From Kudoa neothunni (taxonomy: Eukaryota > Cnidaria): a DNA stretch of 64,000 nucleotides. The translations under genes were made by a program, and so were the position numbers. Under the pieces are notes generated by a model. It had not been told where the DNA came from, ran no database searches, and saw nothing but the letters and a program-made list of their open reading frames with translations. How positions within the stretch are numbered: the first letter of the stretch is position 1; every line of letters starts with the position of its first letter. The stretch spans positions 6,758,001 to 6,822,000 of the forward strand of contig OZ199838.1 of assembly GCA_964304625.1 (NCBI GenBank). The letters are read 5' to 3'. Below, piece by piece: positions 45,475 to 58,400 of the stretch.

Positions 45475-45958
45475 TGACAATTATTAAACCATCAACTCTT
45501 ACTCACAAGTTGTCTACAAATTTATTTTTTTTATATTTTTCTAAATTAACTTGTTTCCATCTCAATCCTTCGATCTTAGAGGACAGACATAATTTAAAAT
45601 GGTGAAGACAAGTGACACCTAAATATTATTTACCACGCAAATAGCCTCTCTAATTATTATTCTTATTAGGCCACGCCATTAATAAATAAACGAACCATAT
45701 AAGAAAGAGATAGATCATAATTTTATGAATAATTGTTAAATATTTATCCCCAAAAACATTTTAAGCATTTCTACCAACTTCTTAGGGAGTTTAATAGCCC
45801 TAAATAATATGATTCCTTAGAAATCCTTATATGAGTCAAACCTCTTTAAGCAAAAATTTCCCCTTTCAAATTTTGATGTCACTTATTTACCCACTTTCTT
45901 TTAAAATTTACCCTCAACCGGTAAATTTACCCCTGGTTGAGAACCTCTGCTATAGGAC

Positions 45959-47394
45959 ATAACAATTAAATAATGATTATTTGTTCATTAATAGATAGTA
46001 ACTCCCTATTTTAATGGTCCTTTATACAAAAATTCTATGACTTTTCATAAGCTCAAAAGTATCCCAATTTTGTCATAAAAACGAATAACTCAATAAAAAA
46101 ACTCATAATAAACCATTTAATCAACAGTCGTGTCATCATCAAAAAGTAGTCAACACTTTACTTTCCCTGTACTAACTTCCGAAACAAAGCGCGTGTGCCT
46201 GACTGGGGTATTTCTTGACCCCAGACGAAATACGCCTTGAACTTATTCAATTTATCTCAATTTTATATGTTGTAAACAATACATCAAGATTAACAATTCC
46301 ATAGAAAATATACCGCGGATTGCTATGTCTGGAGTTATTCACATGAATTTATTTATCAGCAACATTATTGGTATAATGTTAAACTAACAGCACAAAGGTA
46401 TATTTTACACTCCTTAAACAATCAACAATGTTGATTGTCATCATCAAATAGAATTAATGAACATTTACGCAATAAACTCCAGATACATACTTTAGTGTGC
46501 AGATATTTTCTCGGTAATAACCGGTGGTATAAGAAAATTTAGGATTAGTGTTATTATCAAGTGAATCGATATTCCATGAAACGAAAAAGAATTTAATATT
46601 TCATTATAGTATTTATTTTCAGATAGATGTAATGAACGGTCGCGGACGAGATCCAAGCCTGCGAGCCATAGCTTAAAAGTCGGCGGTGCCATACCGCTGT
46701 GTTGTTGATCGCGCGTTAGTTGACTTTGGTTACAACTCTTATACCAGCAGTTAAAGAGTTTTCTAAATATTTAAATTCTTGTTAGGACTCATATTATAAC
46801 CAACAAAAACAAAAAATTTATAAAAAAATTTTGTTACTCCAATATGCGAGAGCGAAAACAAATGGAAAAATTAATTGGATTAATTATCGCTAATCTATTG
46901 TGGATTATATTCAAAAATAAATATTGCTTTTCGCGGTTAGCGTCTTTGTTTGGATCGAAAATTTTGATTTTGTTGAGAGAAAATCATATTTATAGTAAAT
47001 ATATGAGGTTTAGAAAATAATACAATAAATATTAAATGAAATTTGAAAAGCTATGTCTTATTTTATGCTTAGATCTTTATCCGATAAATTACAAATTTTA
47101 ATTCCTGATAGAAACACACTTAATATACGAACATGAGAATTTTCAAAGTAAATAACCAAAAATACATCAATGTAGAAACAAAATAGTCAATTCGGGATGT
47201 TGAAATATCCCAGTCAGTGTCAGTACCGACAGGATTAAACAAAATGCTCACTTTTTTGACAGCTGATCATTTTTTTATTCTTCCAACAAAAAATATAACG
47301 TTTGCTACGTAGACATAAAAGTTCTAACAAAAACATACATTCCAACGAAGAACGTAACAATGAGTTATACAACTAAAATAAAGTTGTTGATGTT
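45959..47394. other. intergenic DNA, nothing certain
   Basis: A minus-strand open frame at 46492-46692 starts in a GC-richer patch (46620-46720) but shows no motif and no supported splice partner. The rest is AT-rich. Confidence 0.4.
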
Positions 47395-48693
47395 TTAGGT
47401 ATCATCTTCAAAAAATGGTCCTTTAAGGAAAAGATACTGAATGGTGTGATTAAAATTTCTATCACATAGATATAATGCTTCTGTGAGCTCATCCATAGAG
47501 TAACCATACGCGCACAACTACAAAAATAGAATAATAATCATAAAAGGAGTAACAACTTTTTGCAGCTGTAATTTTTCTTCGTTTGTTAGATTCTGAACAA
47601 ATCTATTAATTTTATCTCGAGTGAGTTTGCTATTTGTAGGGTTAGGATTTGGTGGACCGATATGAACTTTTCGATAGTTCTCTAATACTATTTGACCGAA
47701 TTCCGTAGGATGGGCTAGGATATACTAGAATCCGTTAGGAAAATAACATTTAGTAATGCAATCTGTAGACCAGTTACCTCCAAAACTTTAGGATCGTATT
47801 TTCTTAACTCGGCCAACATGGGAATAATCAAAGTAGGTTCAGCAACCATATCTTTACAAAGTCGTTCAAAAATAGGATGATTGATGAATTTAGTAAATGA
47901 AGAAGGTTTATCCGGGTTAATCTCTGGGCGGTGGGTTTGAAGGTCCCTACCGACGTATTTGACTTCGACATTAAAACGTTTTCCAGGCAGTTCCTATTAG
48001 AGAAATCCACCATACACACACAATCCCACAAAAAACTATTTACCTCCAACTCTATTACATAGTCAAGTGCTTTACTTGGATCATACCTGGCCATTCTTAG
48101 CGAATAATCTATTTGCTGTTTTGATACGCCCATTTTTTCCAGAAAACTTGTGAGATCGGTTTTATTGTCCGAGCCTTTAACCGCTGGAAAGCTTAAGGTT
48201 GATATCGGAAGTTGCATTTTGAGTAATTGGGCATTATTTGATAAAAGCGGCTTTTTGAATGGTAACTGCTGGTCTGTCTTAGATTTCAACTCTAATATAG
48301 CCTACAAACAGTCAATCGCATAGTCTCAACTCACACAACAACACTCACAGTTGTGCCCAAGACGACAATTCTACCATTTTCAACACTTGATGGAGGTAAT
48401 TCTGAGACCAAACTATCATCCTTCAATATTTTCCCTATGGCAAATAGTTTCAAAAAATAGAATCAGCTAATAAGGAATCTATCCAATACACCAACGTACC
48501 TTCAAAGATTAATTTTAAGGTTTCGGGTTCATAACCCCTACCTATAACTTCAAATACTTTTTTCTTCACATCCGCAATCTATATTGGTGTAAGGTTGTGC
48601 CTTCTTGTCACAAAAACCTACTTTATTTGTTTGTTCGGCGGTAATTTCAAAATTTACACCCGAAATAGTTATTAATTTGAGTGTGGAAGTCAT
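47395..48693 (-). CDS. RAD23: RAD23, ubiquitin shuttle and nucleotide-excision-repair factor (seven exons)
   Basis: RAD23 brings polyubiquitinated proteins to the proteasome and stabilises XPC in DNA damage recognition. Exons on the minus strand: 48693-48622, 48578-48500, 48434-48349, 48301-48044, 47993-47778, 47724-47557, 47517-47395. Introns are 39-65 bases and every junction is in frame, giving 333 residues. The order is: ubiquitin-like domain 1-79 (MTSTLKLITISG, DVKKKVFEVI, RIVVLGTT); first UBA near 128-163 (FLEKMGVSKQQIDYSLRMA, DPSKALDYVI); XPC-binding domain near 193-250 (FTKFINHPIFERLCKDM, PTLIIPMLAELRKYDPKVLE, YILAHPTEFGQIV); second UBA near 283-330 (CAYGYSMDELTEALYLCDRN, NHTIQYLFLKG). 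The linkers are shorter than in vertebrate RAD23 proteins (about 360-400 residues). Confidence 0.95.
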
Positions 48694-49936
48694 TTCTCAA
48701 GGTGGGCGGTAACTAACTTAATAAGATAGATTTAAGCGCATGCGAGAGGAAAAAATTACGTTTGTTTTGGCGTTGGTATGGTTAGCCTCTAAGAGGTTCA
48801 AGGTACTGTCCATCGCGCAAACAACATTTCGCGGGTTCGGTAATGATTAAGCTTGTAAATTCCAAAATAAACCCCGATACTGAGACCAACTAGAAAAGTC
48901 TATAAACGATTGTTTCTTTCAGTAAAAAATATGAAGCTACGAATAATAAGCAGTTCATAGAAATAGTTAAACTTTATATGCTTATTCTAGTCGTAACCTT
49001 TCGGCTGTGAAAATAATCCGATTGTTAACTCCCATCAATATTAATTGGTCATTTAAAACAAAAATAAACTCTATTAAAAATATATATGTACAAAAAAATT
49101 TACTATATATTTTTCCGATTAAGATGGATGGGCTATACATGAATAATGTTGTTATTAGGAAAATAGCTTATTAATCCAAATAGGTAACCTTCCGCACACA
49201 CTCATGTATCCAACTTGGAATTGAGGGACTGGTCCTAATTTCCCCATTATTTGTTGTTTGCATAAAAACATTTTTTGACTAATGGATTAATACTGCACTA
49301 GTTTGAAGGAATAATTAAATTGAATACTAAAATATTCATATGATAATATAATAACTAGTACATGATTAAAACTTTTCTCTATTCGCTCAATATATCGTAT
49401 TTCTAAATTCTTCGTAAAATTTTGATTTTGATTTTAATTAAAATTAAATATCTAATAAATTTATCATTCGTTCGCATTTCAGTTAAATGGAAAATAAAAA
49501 CATGAGCCTTGTTATTGTGTAGAGTTTCTATTAAAACATCCAATTCTTTCTTAAATGAACTCCTTAGAATTATATGGTCTTAATGAAACATTTAAGAAAT
49601 AACAAGTATAATTAAATATTTGACGCAATCAAAATTATATCGAGGGCAAAAATAGTGAAGTATATTAATCGCCTACATTTTATTTAGATTTAAATTAACA
49701 ATACGTAAAATAATACAATTTTAAAAGTTCAAACGTTTAAATTGAACAATACAAGGCTACAAATAGAAAATAATCTAACTGGGTTGATATTGACTAAACT
49801 GGATTTTAGAGAGGTTCATTATGAGGAAAAGATATCCATATATGTAATTAAAGGGACATTATTTGCAAATAAATGCTAGAGTCACAGATTTTTATTCATG
49901 TGACTGGTTGTTTTTATTGAAAAAGGTGTTACAGTA
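48694..49936. other. upstream region of RAD23 and AT-rich intergenic DNA
   Basis: No exon was found. The first 150 bases (48720-48850), just upstream of RAD23, have relatively many CG pairs and probably hold its promoter. Confidence 0.4.
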
Positions 49937-50573
49937 GGCAACCGATAAAATCCCATCCAAGGTGTTTGCGCGGATAATTTTATTTTGCATTTTCTTTATT
50001 TTTCAGCATAGGTATTACATCGTTTATTTAAATAGAATAACAAAAAAAATATTATTTTGATGATTTGGCTGAAAAATAATTTGAAATTTTTATTTTAATC
50101 ATATTTAATGGGAAAATATTTATATCCTTTTACATTGGTATAAAATTTAATGAGTGATCAATTCTAAAATATTTTATATTTTTAACCCAAAATCTTTATT
50201 TATGTGCTTCCATAACATTCTTTAATTGGCTACTAACATTGTTTTAAAAAAATTTATTCTATTTTCATTTTCATGGAAAGTGTCATTTTTTGATAGATAC
50301 CTCAAAAAACTTTCTCATTTCGTCCAAAAATTCAACCGTCAGAGTTAAAATTTTTCCCTCGTTTCCAATAATAACCATTTAATCTACGTGGTTTAGCCGA
50401 AAAAGTTCGTATTATCGGCTAGTCACGTTATATAACAGATTGGAGATTTCCTAGGTTAATTCAAAAATATTTTTAAGACCTATCTCGTTACAATCACAAA
50501 AATATTATAAAACGTATCACCCATATAAACTTTGACTACGTCGTATCGATGAAAGTGCGTAATATCGGTTGCA
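49937..50573. mobile_element. dispersed terminal-inverted-repeat element, copy 2 (637 bp)
   Basis: Inverted relative of 11765-12450. The left end GGCAACCGATAAAATCCC and the right end AGTGCGTAATATCGGTTGCA are inverted repeats, flanked by TA on both sides (49935-49936, 50574-50575). Non-coding. The clean TA flanks here suggest a Tc1/mariner-type target duplication. Confidence 0.78.
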
Positions 50574-52408
50574 TATTGTTGTTTAAAATTAAAAAATTTT
50601 CAGAGTTAACGGATAGATGCAGTAGGGGAATATTTAAAATTTTGAAAGAAGCGCTATTTTATACTAGCGGTTGTCTCAGCATACATGAGATAAAAAGGAG
50701 GCGAATTATAGGGTTGTAAGCACTCAGTAGTATTTTAACGTTGGTAATTTCTTTTTCCTGTTATTGAAATTTCTATATAGTTTCGATGTAAATATAACAA
50801 AGCTTAACTGTCTTAAATGCACAAGTTTGCTACAAGAAGCGTATTTTTTAAATAAATGATAAAATGTGGGCGATCATTTGATCACTTGGTCATTTTATAG
50901 GACGGCCCAAAATATTGATGAGAAAGTTTTTTTGGAAAGGAAATTTTCTATTAAATGGGGATAAATAATGGAATTCCTATTTGATTATCCGTTAAAAACA
51001 TCCAATTGCTTTCTCTTCATATAAACGTCGCCTGTATCATGCTATTGATTAACTTTAGTGTTTAGATGGTATAAAATCCAATTGAAAAATATTTTGGGCA
51101 TTTTTTATAAAGAAAATACAACAAATATTTTATTGGAAATAATTTTGGATATTCTGAATAAAATAAAAAATTCGCTTTGAAAAATGATAACTCATATTTT
51201 ATAAAAGATTTTCAGTAACCATCTATATTTTTAACTGGCACTTGCTCCGTCAACAAATTTTTTAAAAAACAATAAGAAATATTAAGTTAACAATATTAAT
51301 GCTAATTTTAGTTGTTAATTTGTTTTAATTAAATTAGATTATTTGGAATGATTTTAGATCGTTCATTAAGATTAATCTAACAATTATGTTAGATTAACTT
51401 TTTAAAATAAATCAACAATATAATAAGATACTTGATTTTAATATGGAAAAAGAAATTTTCAGTCATTCAGATTATAAACTCCATTAACTAACCAGAAAGG
51501 TATATGCTGCAAATCTTGTGGAGTTATTAAATCTAAACTTTCCATTATAGAGCATTCATAATATAATTAAGAAAATAAGGGGAAAATTAGAAGGGATCAT
51601 GTTTTATTTCATTAATTTTTTGTATGCGTCATATTTAAACATTGTAAAATAATTATGATCTCTCAAAAAACTTCGCAATACCGTAGGATTGCCATAAAAA
51701 TGTTACACGCTATCAAATTACAATTTCTAATAAATACTCTGATTGGTCTTTGAACGAACAAACTGGGGGAACGGATGAATGAACCGCCTTAAAATTATAA
51801 TAGCAAATATAAACGATAATTATAAATATGTAGGCTCGAAGGTCTTTTCTACCGTATTTTACAGCATCCCAAGGTTTGATGTATTCATTTTTTCAATTGT
51901 TAAGATAACTTTTAATTAAAACTCGTCTCACCTTGAAATTTACTTTTGCCAAACAGATTTTGTTTATATTATACATTGAAGCCAATGCATCACAAGTATA
52001 TCTCCCTTTCAAGTTTCAAATGACAATAGAAATTAACTGCTCAGATTCTTCATTCTCTCCAGTAAAGCACAAATTAGATCCTGAGTTGATAAATACTATA
52101 ATTCTTATTTTTTATTAAATTATGCTAAAAAATACCTCTATAATTAATCAATTTACAATAAAACTATTATAAACACCCGAAAAAAGCACGAATGTAGCAC
52201 TCAAACTACATAAAATCCTCTTAGTATCCTAACAGATGATTTCCGTTGCAAAAAACCTCCCCAAACTAAAAAATTACCTTTCCTATTAAGCGTAAGAATA
52301 TTTCAGGAACGAATTATTCGTGCTTAATAAATATCGTATATCAGGCTTAAAAATAACAAAGAAAGAATCCAAATGAATAAAAATCAATAAAAATAGGTTT
52401 GAGTCTTA
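50574..52408. other. AT-rich intergenic DNA downstream of VPS53
   Basis: No gene is supported. The 61-codon frame at 51933 has no motif. VPS53's 3' UTR should start at its right edge. Confidence 0.4.
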
Positions 52409-55400
52409 TTATTGAATCAACTTTTTAAGTTTGGATACAATGTCATAAACTGAACGCTGATTATCGCCGTGCAAATCAATATCATCAGTAACAACAACTG
52501 AGTTGTTTACACGGGTTGAATTATCTTCCACTTTCCTATCACCTTCATTGTTGTTATCATTGGGAGCGCCAACTTCCCCTAAGACATCATTCTTATCCAA
52601 ATTGCTATTATTTTTTTGTTTTGGTTTAATATCATGATAGATTTCAATTATTTTATTAATCGGGTCGCCCTTTACATTCTAAAACTCTCAGTTAATTTTT
52701 AGTTAGTAGGTTGTATTTACTTTCATTTGGAGAATTTTTTTCAAGCGTTCGGGGGTGTGATTTCGAATAATCGAGATAAATCTAATAATGAATTCTTCAG
52801 GCGGATCCAAAGGAGATGAAACCATCTATGAAAATTTAATGAATAACAACAAATAGTTCTAATTTGGGTGTAAAAATTTATAAATACTTTCAAATCTAAT
52901 TCTATATTTAGTACGCCATTCAGCACAGCCTCAGCGTAACTAGAATCAAATAAAAACTAAACTAAAAAACGAACTCTAAGTATACGTCTGAGGTATTTTA
53001 CGCCCCGCATTTGTGCCGATTGTTGGTAGGCTTTGAAGAATGGTTTTAAGTAGATGTAAGTCAAGCAAAATCTGAGTTGTTTATATGTAACTGTATAGTT
53101 TGTCTCAAACTCATAACAAAATACTTGTTCGGTCCCACATTGGCCTACGGGATGGCATTTGAAAACAGTTTCGTCATATAATTTGGTAAGTTTTCTAAAA
53201 ACATCATTTCCAAAAAATAGAAACAACAAAACACGCTAAAGTACACTGCAAAGTTGATACAAATCTGTATGTATATCTTTTTTGAGTTTTCAAAAACATT
53301 GCGTACAGTAGGGACAATATGAGTAAGTTTTGCAGCCAAAGCACTCACATAAGGACTGTGGTCGCCAACTTGACTAATGGAATCCCATTTGATCTAAAAA
53401 TTAATTTTAAGAGAAACATCAGTGCTTATCGTTATTACATTGAGCATGGACTGAATTACAGGTTTGCATGATTTGGTTAGATCACCAACAATCTTCTCAT
53501 TGATAACTTTATCCATAAATCTGTTTCGAAAATTAATTACCATCGACTTAACACCACCAAAAAGTAATTACTTAGTATAGTTTTGTATTTGATTTTTTAA
53601 CTCAATTTTTGAGTTATTTTCGGATGGTATAACCGACTTAATTTTCAACTCAAGCTAAAAGATCAAACGTTCTCATTACAATTACAGAACGTACAAATAA
53701 TGTAATTGCCAACCTGCACAGTGGTGTCAATACAGTACTCCAGCGTACATACAACACAACCAAGAACAGTAATATTTTCTAATATCATGGACGAAGTTGT
53801 AGTTTGGTTGTTGGATGGAGTTTTGGTTGAAGGGATGGGAAATAGATTTTCTTTGAATCTAATAAATAAGGTGACGGTGTTTTTAGTAATATAATAGGAG
53901 CGAGTTGTTGCATGATTCGATATGACGTATTTTATAATTAATAGTAAGAATTCATAAAGTAGCCAATATTTTCGGCGATACAACAATTAAATGGTCATCC
54001 GCGACTAAATTTTTTTAGAAAACAATGAGAGATATTGAATTTTTTCTTGAATATTTATTTAACTTCATCTTGAGCTAATAAACCTTCGTATTGTGTATAT
54101 ACATCATAAAAAGAATTTAAATCCTAAAAATATTAAAACTAACTATAGAAATAATAAATTTTAATTTATAAATCCTCATCAAAATCATTTTAAAATGAAA
54201 TGTATCCATTTTAAAAACTAAATAATAAATACATTTCTCCATAAGGAATTTCACACAAGGCATCAACATAAACAACTCAAATTCTATATGACCCAAAATA
54301 TTATCAACTAAGTATCTCAAATCATAATTCATTTAATATCTTAGATTAGGACTAGCAATATTTGATGAATAACATAAAACCAGTTAGCAGGTATAAAATT
54401 AATCAGACATATTTACAAGTTTATATTAGAGGTTTCGGAATTAAATTAAATTTGAACGTTCCTTGTACAACAGTTTTTAAAACACATCCAGATTTGAGAG
54501 AAAAAAATTTATGTAAAACAATTACTAAAAACATATAATTGTTGGGATATTTTTTTAAAACACTTTGCATAGAAAAAACTTCATCCCTTTTCTACTATTG
54601 ATATTTTTTCGGAAATCAAACCCATGCAATTAATAATTTACGTCAGAAAAAGCTAAAAGTTTTTTTAAATAATTAACGTGATCTTCCCAGTCTCGACCAT
54701 GATGTTACTTACATATTCTTATTTTTAGCATTCTTTTTAAAAAAAGTTTTATTCTAAAAAAGAAAAGATTAAACTAAAAATCGATTTTACAGTTGGTGAC
54801 GGGTGATTCGTAATTTCTAAGATTGCGTGCGCAACACTGCGGAGAGATAAATGCTATAAATCAATTTTAATGATAAATTATTTTTAAGGAAATTACTCAG
54901 TTATAGTAATATTTTTAAGTTTTCTGACAATTACATTGTATACTTCTCGTTCAATATCCATTTGATGTTTATAACTATTTCAACCTTGTTATTTCAAATA
55001 GTGTCTTAAATCAGACAAATGAGAGAGGCGATTTAGAACGGAATAATTTTTCGCGCTCTATAGTCTTATTTACAAAAACTTGTTGTCTCTGTGACAGTTT
55101 CCATCACTTATAAGATCACTAATACTGGAGTCGTTTTCAATATTGTTTCCGTCCCATACCTTTGCTAGTTTTTGGCAAACTTTATTATTTCATATTTCTC
55201 TTTTAATGCCCTAATTCAATTTTTATTTTTGTCCTCCATTTCGCCACTAATCGAAAACGAAAATCTCAACGCACCTGAAAAGTTACGAACCACACATCAC
55301 TACAAAATAATCCATAAAAACATAATTAATTAATATTTTATTTATATTGTTAACGGTAAAATAAATGTTTTTAAATAGCTTAAGAAATAAATAACTTATA

Positions 55401-58400
55401 ATCTTGTATGTACGTTAATTTTGTAACATTTTCTCAAATTACGAACTACACAAACGTCGCTACGAACCACACGGCATCCATTGTAATTTCATATCAACAA
55501 AAAAATGTGGAAAATAAAATTCAAATCATTTTGTAGTAATCACTAAAAATAGCAAAATACAGTATGTGACGGCTCGTACGCATCTGTCATGATTTAATGA
55601 CTTACACAAAATTGTAACTAATTAAAGTAAATTGAATAAATGAATAACAAATGTAATGAATTATTAAACTTTAAATTTTGTTGTAATCCACTTTGAATAA
55701 GAATTAACTCAAATGTACGACACGTGGGCACTACGCCAAAGAATAAGGCAGTGGTTATTGCTACGGGAGGGAATAACTCCAAATTTACAAACTCACATAA
55801 AATTTGAAATTTATATTTGTAATTATAATTAATGATTTTTGACCTAACATAATTAAAATTTAAAAAATATACATCATTAAAAAATACAACATTATCGTAA
55901 GGCGTTTTGGGTTAAAAAAGTCTTAATTCACCATTTTAACGTTTAATAAAATTAATACGCAAAATTTTGTGCGTAACGTTAGTTAATAAGGAGAATGCTC
56001 AGATGAAATAAACAATTTTGACTTCTATTAATATGAGCGTGCGCCAAGAAACGTTTTTAATTTTGTGGCAACTGCTCACTTATTTTAAATGGGCAGCATA
56101 TTTTTATAATTTGAAAATTCTTAAGCGCGTGAGTTAGAAATATTGTATTAGACTGATTGTGATACAATTTTTGTGCTCAAATAAAACTTTTTTTAAATAA
56201 ACAGTTAGTATTTTAAATAGATAGTATATTATCTTTTCGTAGGTTTTTTTCTAGAAGAAGCAATGACTGTTAGCCTAGATTCTTTAGGTCGTCCGATTGC
56301 TTTCACTCTCGGTGGGAATGATAACGCTAAATAATATTTGTTACCATTTTAATAATTTTATTTAGAGTATCAGTTGCTATTTTATAAAATTTTGTATCGA
56401 CTTCTCTTTGAAATATTTAGCATACACGAAATTTATAGGTAAAAAGATGGGTATTTGAAGAGACAATTCTCAAAAATTCCCTTACTTTGTGTTCTCAACC
56501 GTAACAACGATACATAATTTTTCATTCAAAATAGGGAAACATTCTAAAATTTGTGCCAAGAAGCCATCAATGTCTGCTTGAATCTCTCCATAAAAATGCA
56601 CGCATAATTTATGCGAAATTCTCAAATAGGATCGTTAGCAGCAGTTAAATACAAGCGTCTATTAATAATACAAATTGTGGAGTTTAGCCAAAATACTTGA
56701 ATTTACAATCATCCCGATTTTAAAAGTTTTCCTATTGCCTCCATTAGCACAACTTTTCAATAAAATTGAAAAGTTAGTCGTATCAGGTGATCAACCAAAA
56801 ATAATAAAGTAGCAACATTATTGTCATTTTTATAATTTTAACATCACAATTAAAATTGTTAGTTAACATATGGATAGTCGTAAATACATCTATGTTGGTT
56901 ATTCCTCTTGATTTCACATTGTGTAGGGATTTCACTGTGATATTGTTTCTCATTGCATAGCATAACATTTTTATATACGCTTTTTATTAAATCCAAATAA
57001 TATTAATTCAAAAAGATGATTATCTGTGAAATCGAATTTTTGTTGATGAGGTAGAAATTTGTATATCGACGCATTACAAAGATGATCTTGTATCTCATTT
57101 AAGAATATGATTATGAAAAATTTCCCATATCGTTACTGGCTAAAAAAGTAATGCTAGAGAGGCAGTTACCTCTACATGTTGATGATTTTTGTTAAATTTA
57201 AGCTTTCTTTTTTATAGAGAGTCGAAAAGAATACAAACGTTATTTTGTGGTAAATTAAAGTTTCATTAAAATATTTTAGAATTTTAGATTAGGAATTTTG
57301 TATTTTTCGCAATTCCCTCATTTTTAATTTGCAGGAAAAAAGATGTTCATAACGATTAATATGACTTTTTAATGAGTTTAAAGTCACCTTCCAATCCAGG
57401 AGAGGACTCCATCGTACAAATGACGCTACAGTAAAAACATAGATTCCCAGACAGGTCACTATAATTAAGAATTCAAAACGTGTTTCCTTCTATTATGGAC
57501 ATTAATTTCAGATAACGCATTAGAGTCAAATTTAAGTTTTTTTAATTATTATGTTATTAAAATTAAGAATTTATCTATGTTTGTAATAATAATATTTAAG
57601 AAGATGAATTATGCTCACCGCTATTTAAATGCAAACGATAAGCTTTTATATTGACTTTAATTATAAAATTAAACATTACTTTAAATACATTTACTTTAAG
57701 ATTACTGAATTCACCACATAGAATGCTCTAATCGATTTCCATGAATAGCGGTAATATTTAATATACCTTGTAGATATGTAATAATACATATAAATATAAT
57801 CTATAAATCAAATATATATATATATATATATAACAAATACAATTATTTTATTTTATAAAAACCTAGTTAAGCATATTTTAACAGATTATATTAGCTGAAA
57901 TAGATAAAACATATTAGGTATAATCAGAGGTAATAGGATGGACGTTTTATAGATAAAACACGAAATTTATAGTCACAATATTAGAAATTTCAATAGCTCG
58001 AATTTTCTCCAAAACAGTTAAATATGTTAGGCCGAAAATCATTCATTCCAAATGTGAATTTCAAATTGTAACTAGATTCTTAGATTTGGAGTTATTCCCT
58101 CACGTAGCAATGGACAACCCCTGCATGTGGATTATACGGGTCCGTAGCAATAACCAATGCCTAAGAATAAAGTTGCCCAAATGATGGGTCGTCGGCATTT
58201 GATGAGAACAAAGCAGCTTCATTCTTTGAAAGATAAAGTGGATATAATATAATGGCATATTATGAAAGAATATTTCATGGAAAAACATAAAAACTAAAAT
58301 CCTCAATTATTTTAATCCAAAATCTCTGTCCTCTTTAGATAAGATTTCGAGTAATAAAGAATCCATTATGAAAGCTCATAATGAAACGAGAATTACAATT

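Larger units (their letters stand above)
42877..45958. mobile_element. 620-bp-family hAT MITE split by a piggyBac insertion
   Basis: The left part 42886-43047 begins CAGGGGTTTTGAGAC. The right part, after the piggyBac, ends GGTTGAGAACCTCTG at 45949. The flanks are a perfect 9-base direct repeat CTATAGGAC (42877-42885, 45950-45958). hAT duplications are usually eight, so one base may be chance. The two parts together align, inverted, with the intact copy at 61733-62353. Confidence 0.85.

Noticed and set aside
46492-46692. Minus-strand frame starting MAPPTFKLWLAGLDL
   Set aside because: It starts in a GC-richer patch and could be a first exon, but I found no donor leading to a convincing second exon and no known motif.
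51933-52118. 61-codon plus-strand frame beginning MKFTFAKQILF
   Set aside because: No motif, no splice partner, and its length is expected by chance.
53706-53894. 62-codon plus-strand frame
   Set aside because: Shadow of a VPS53 exon on the opposite strand.
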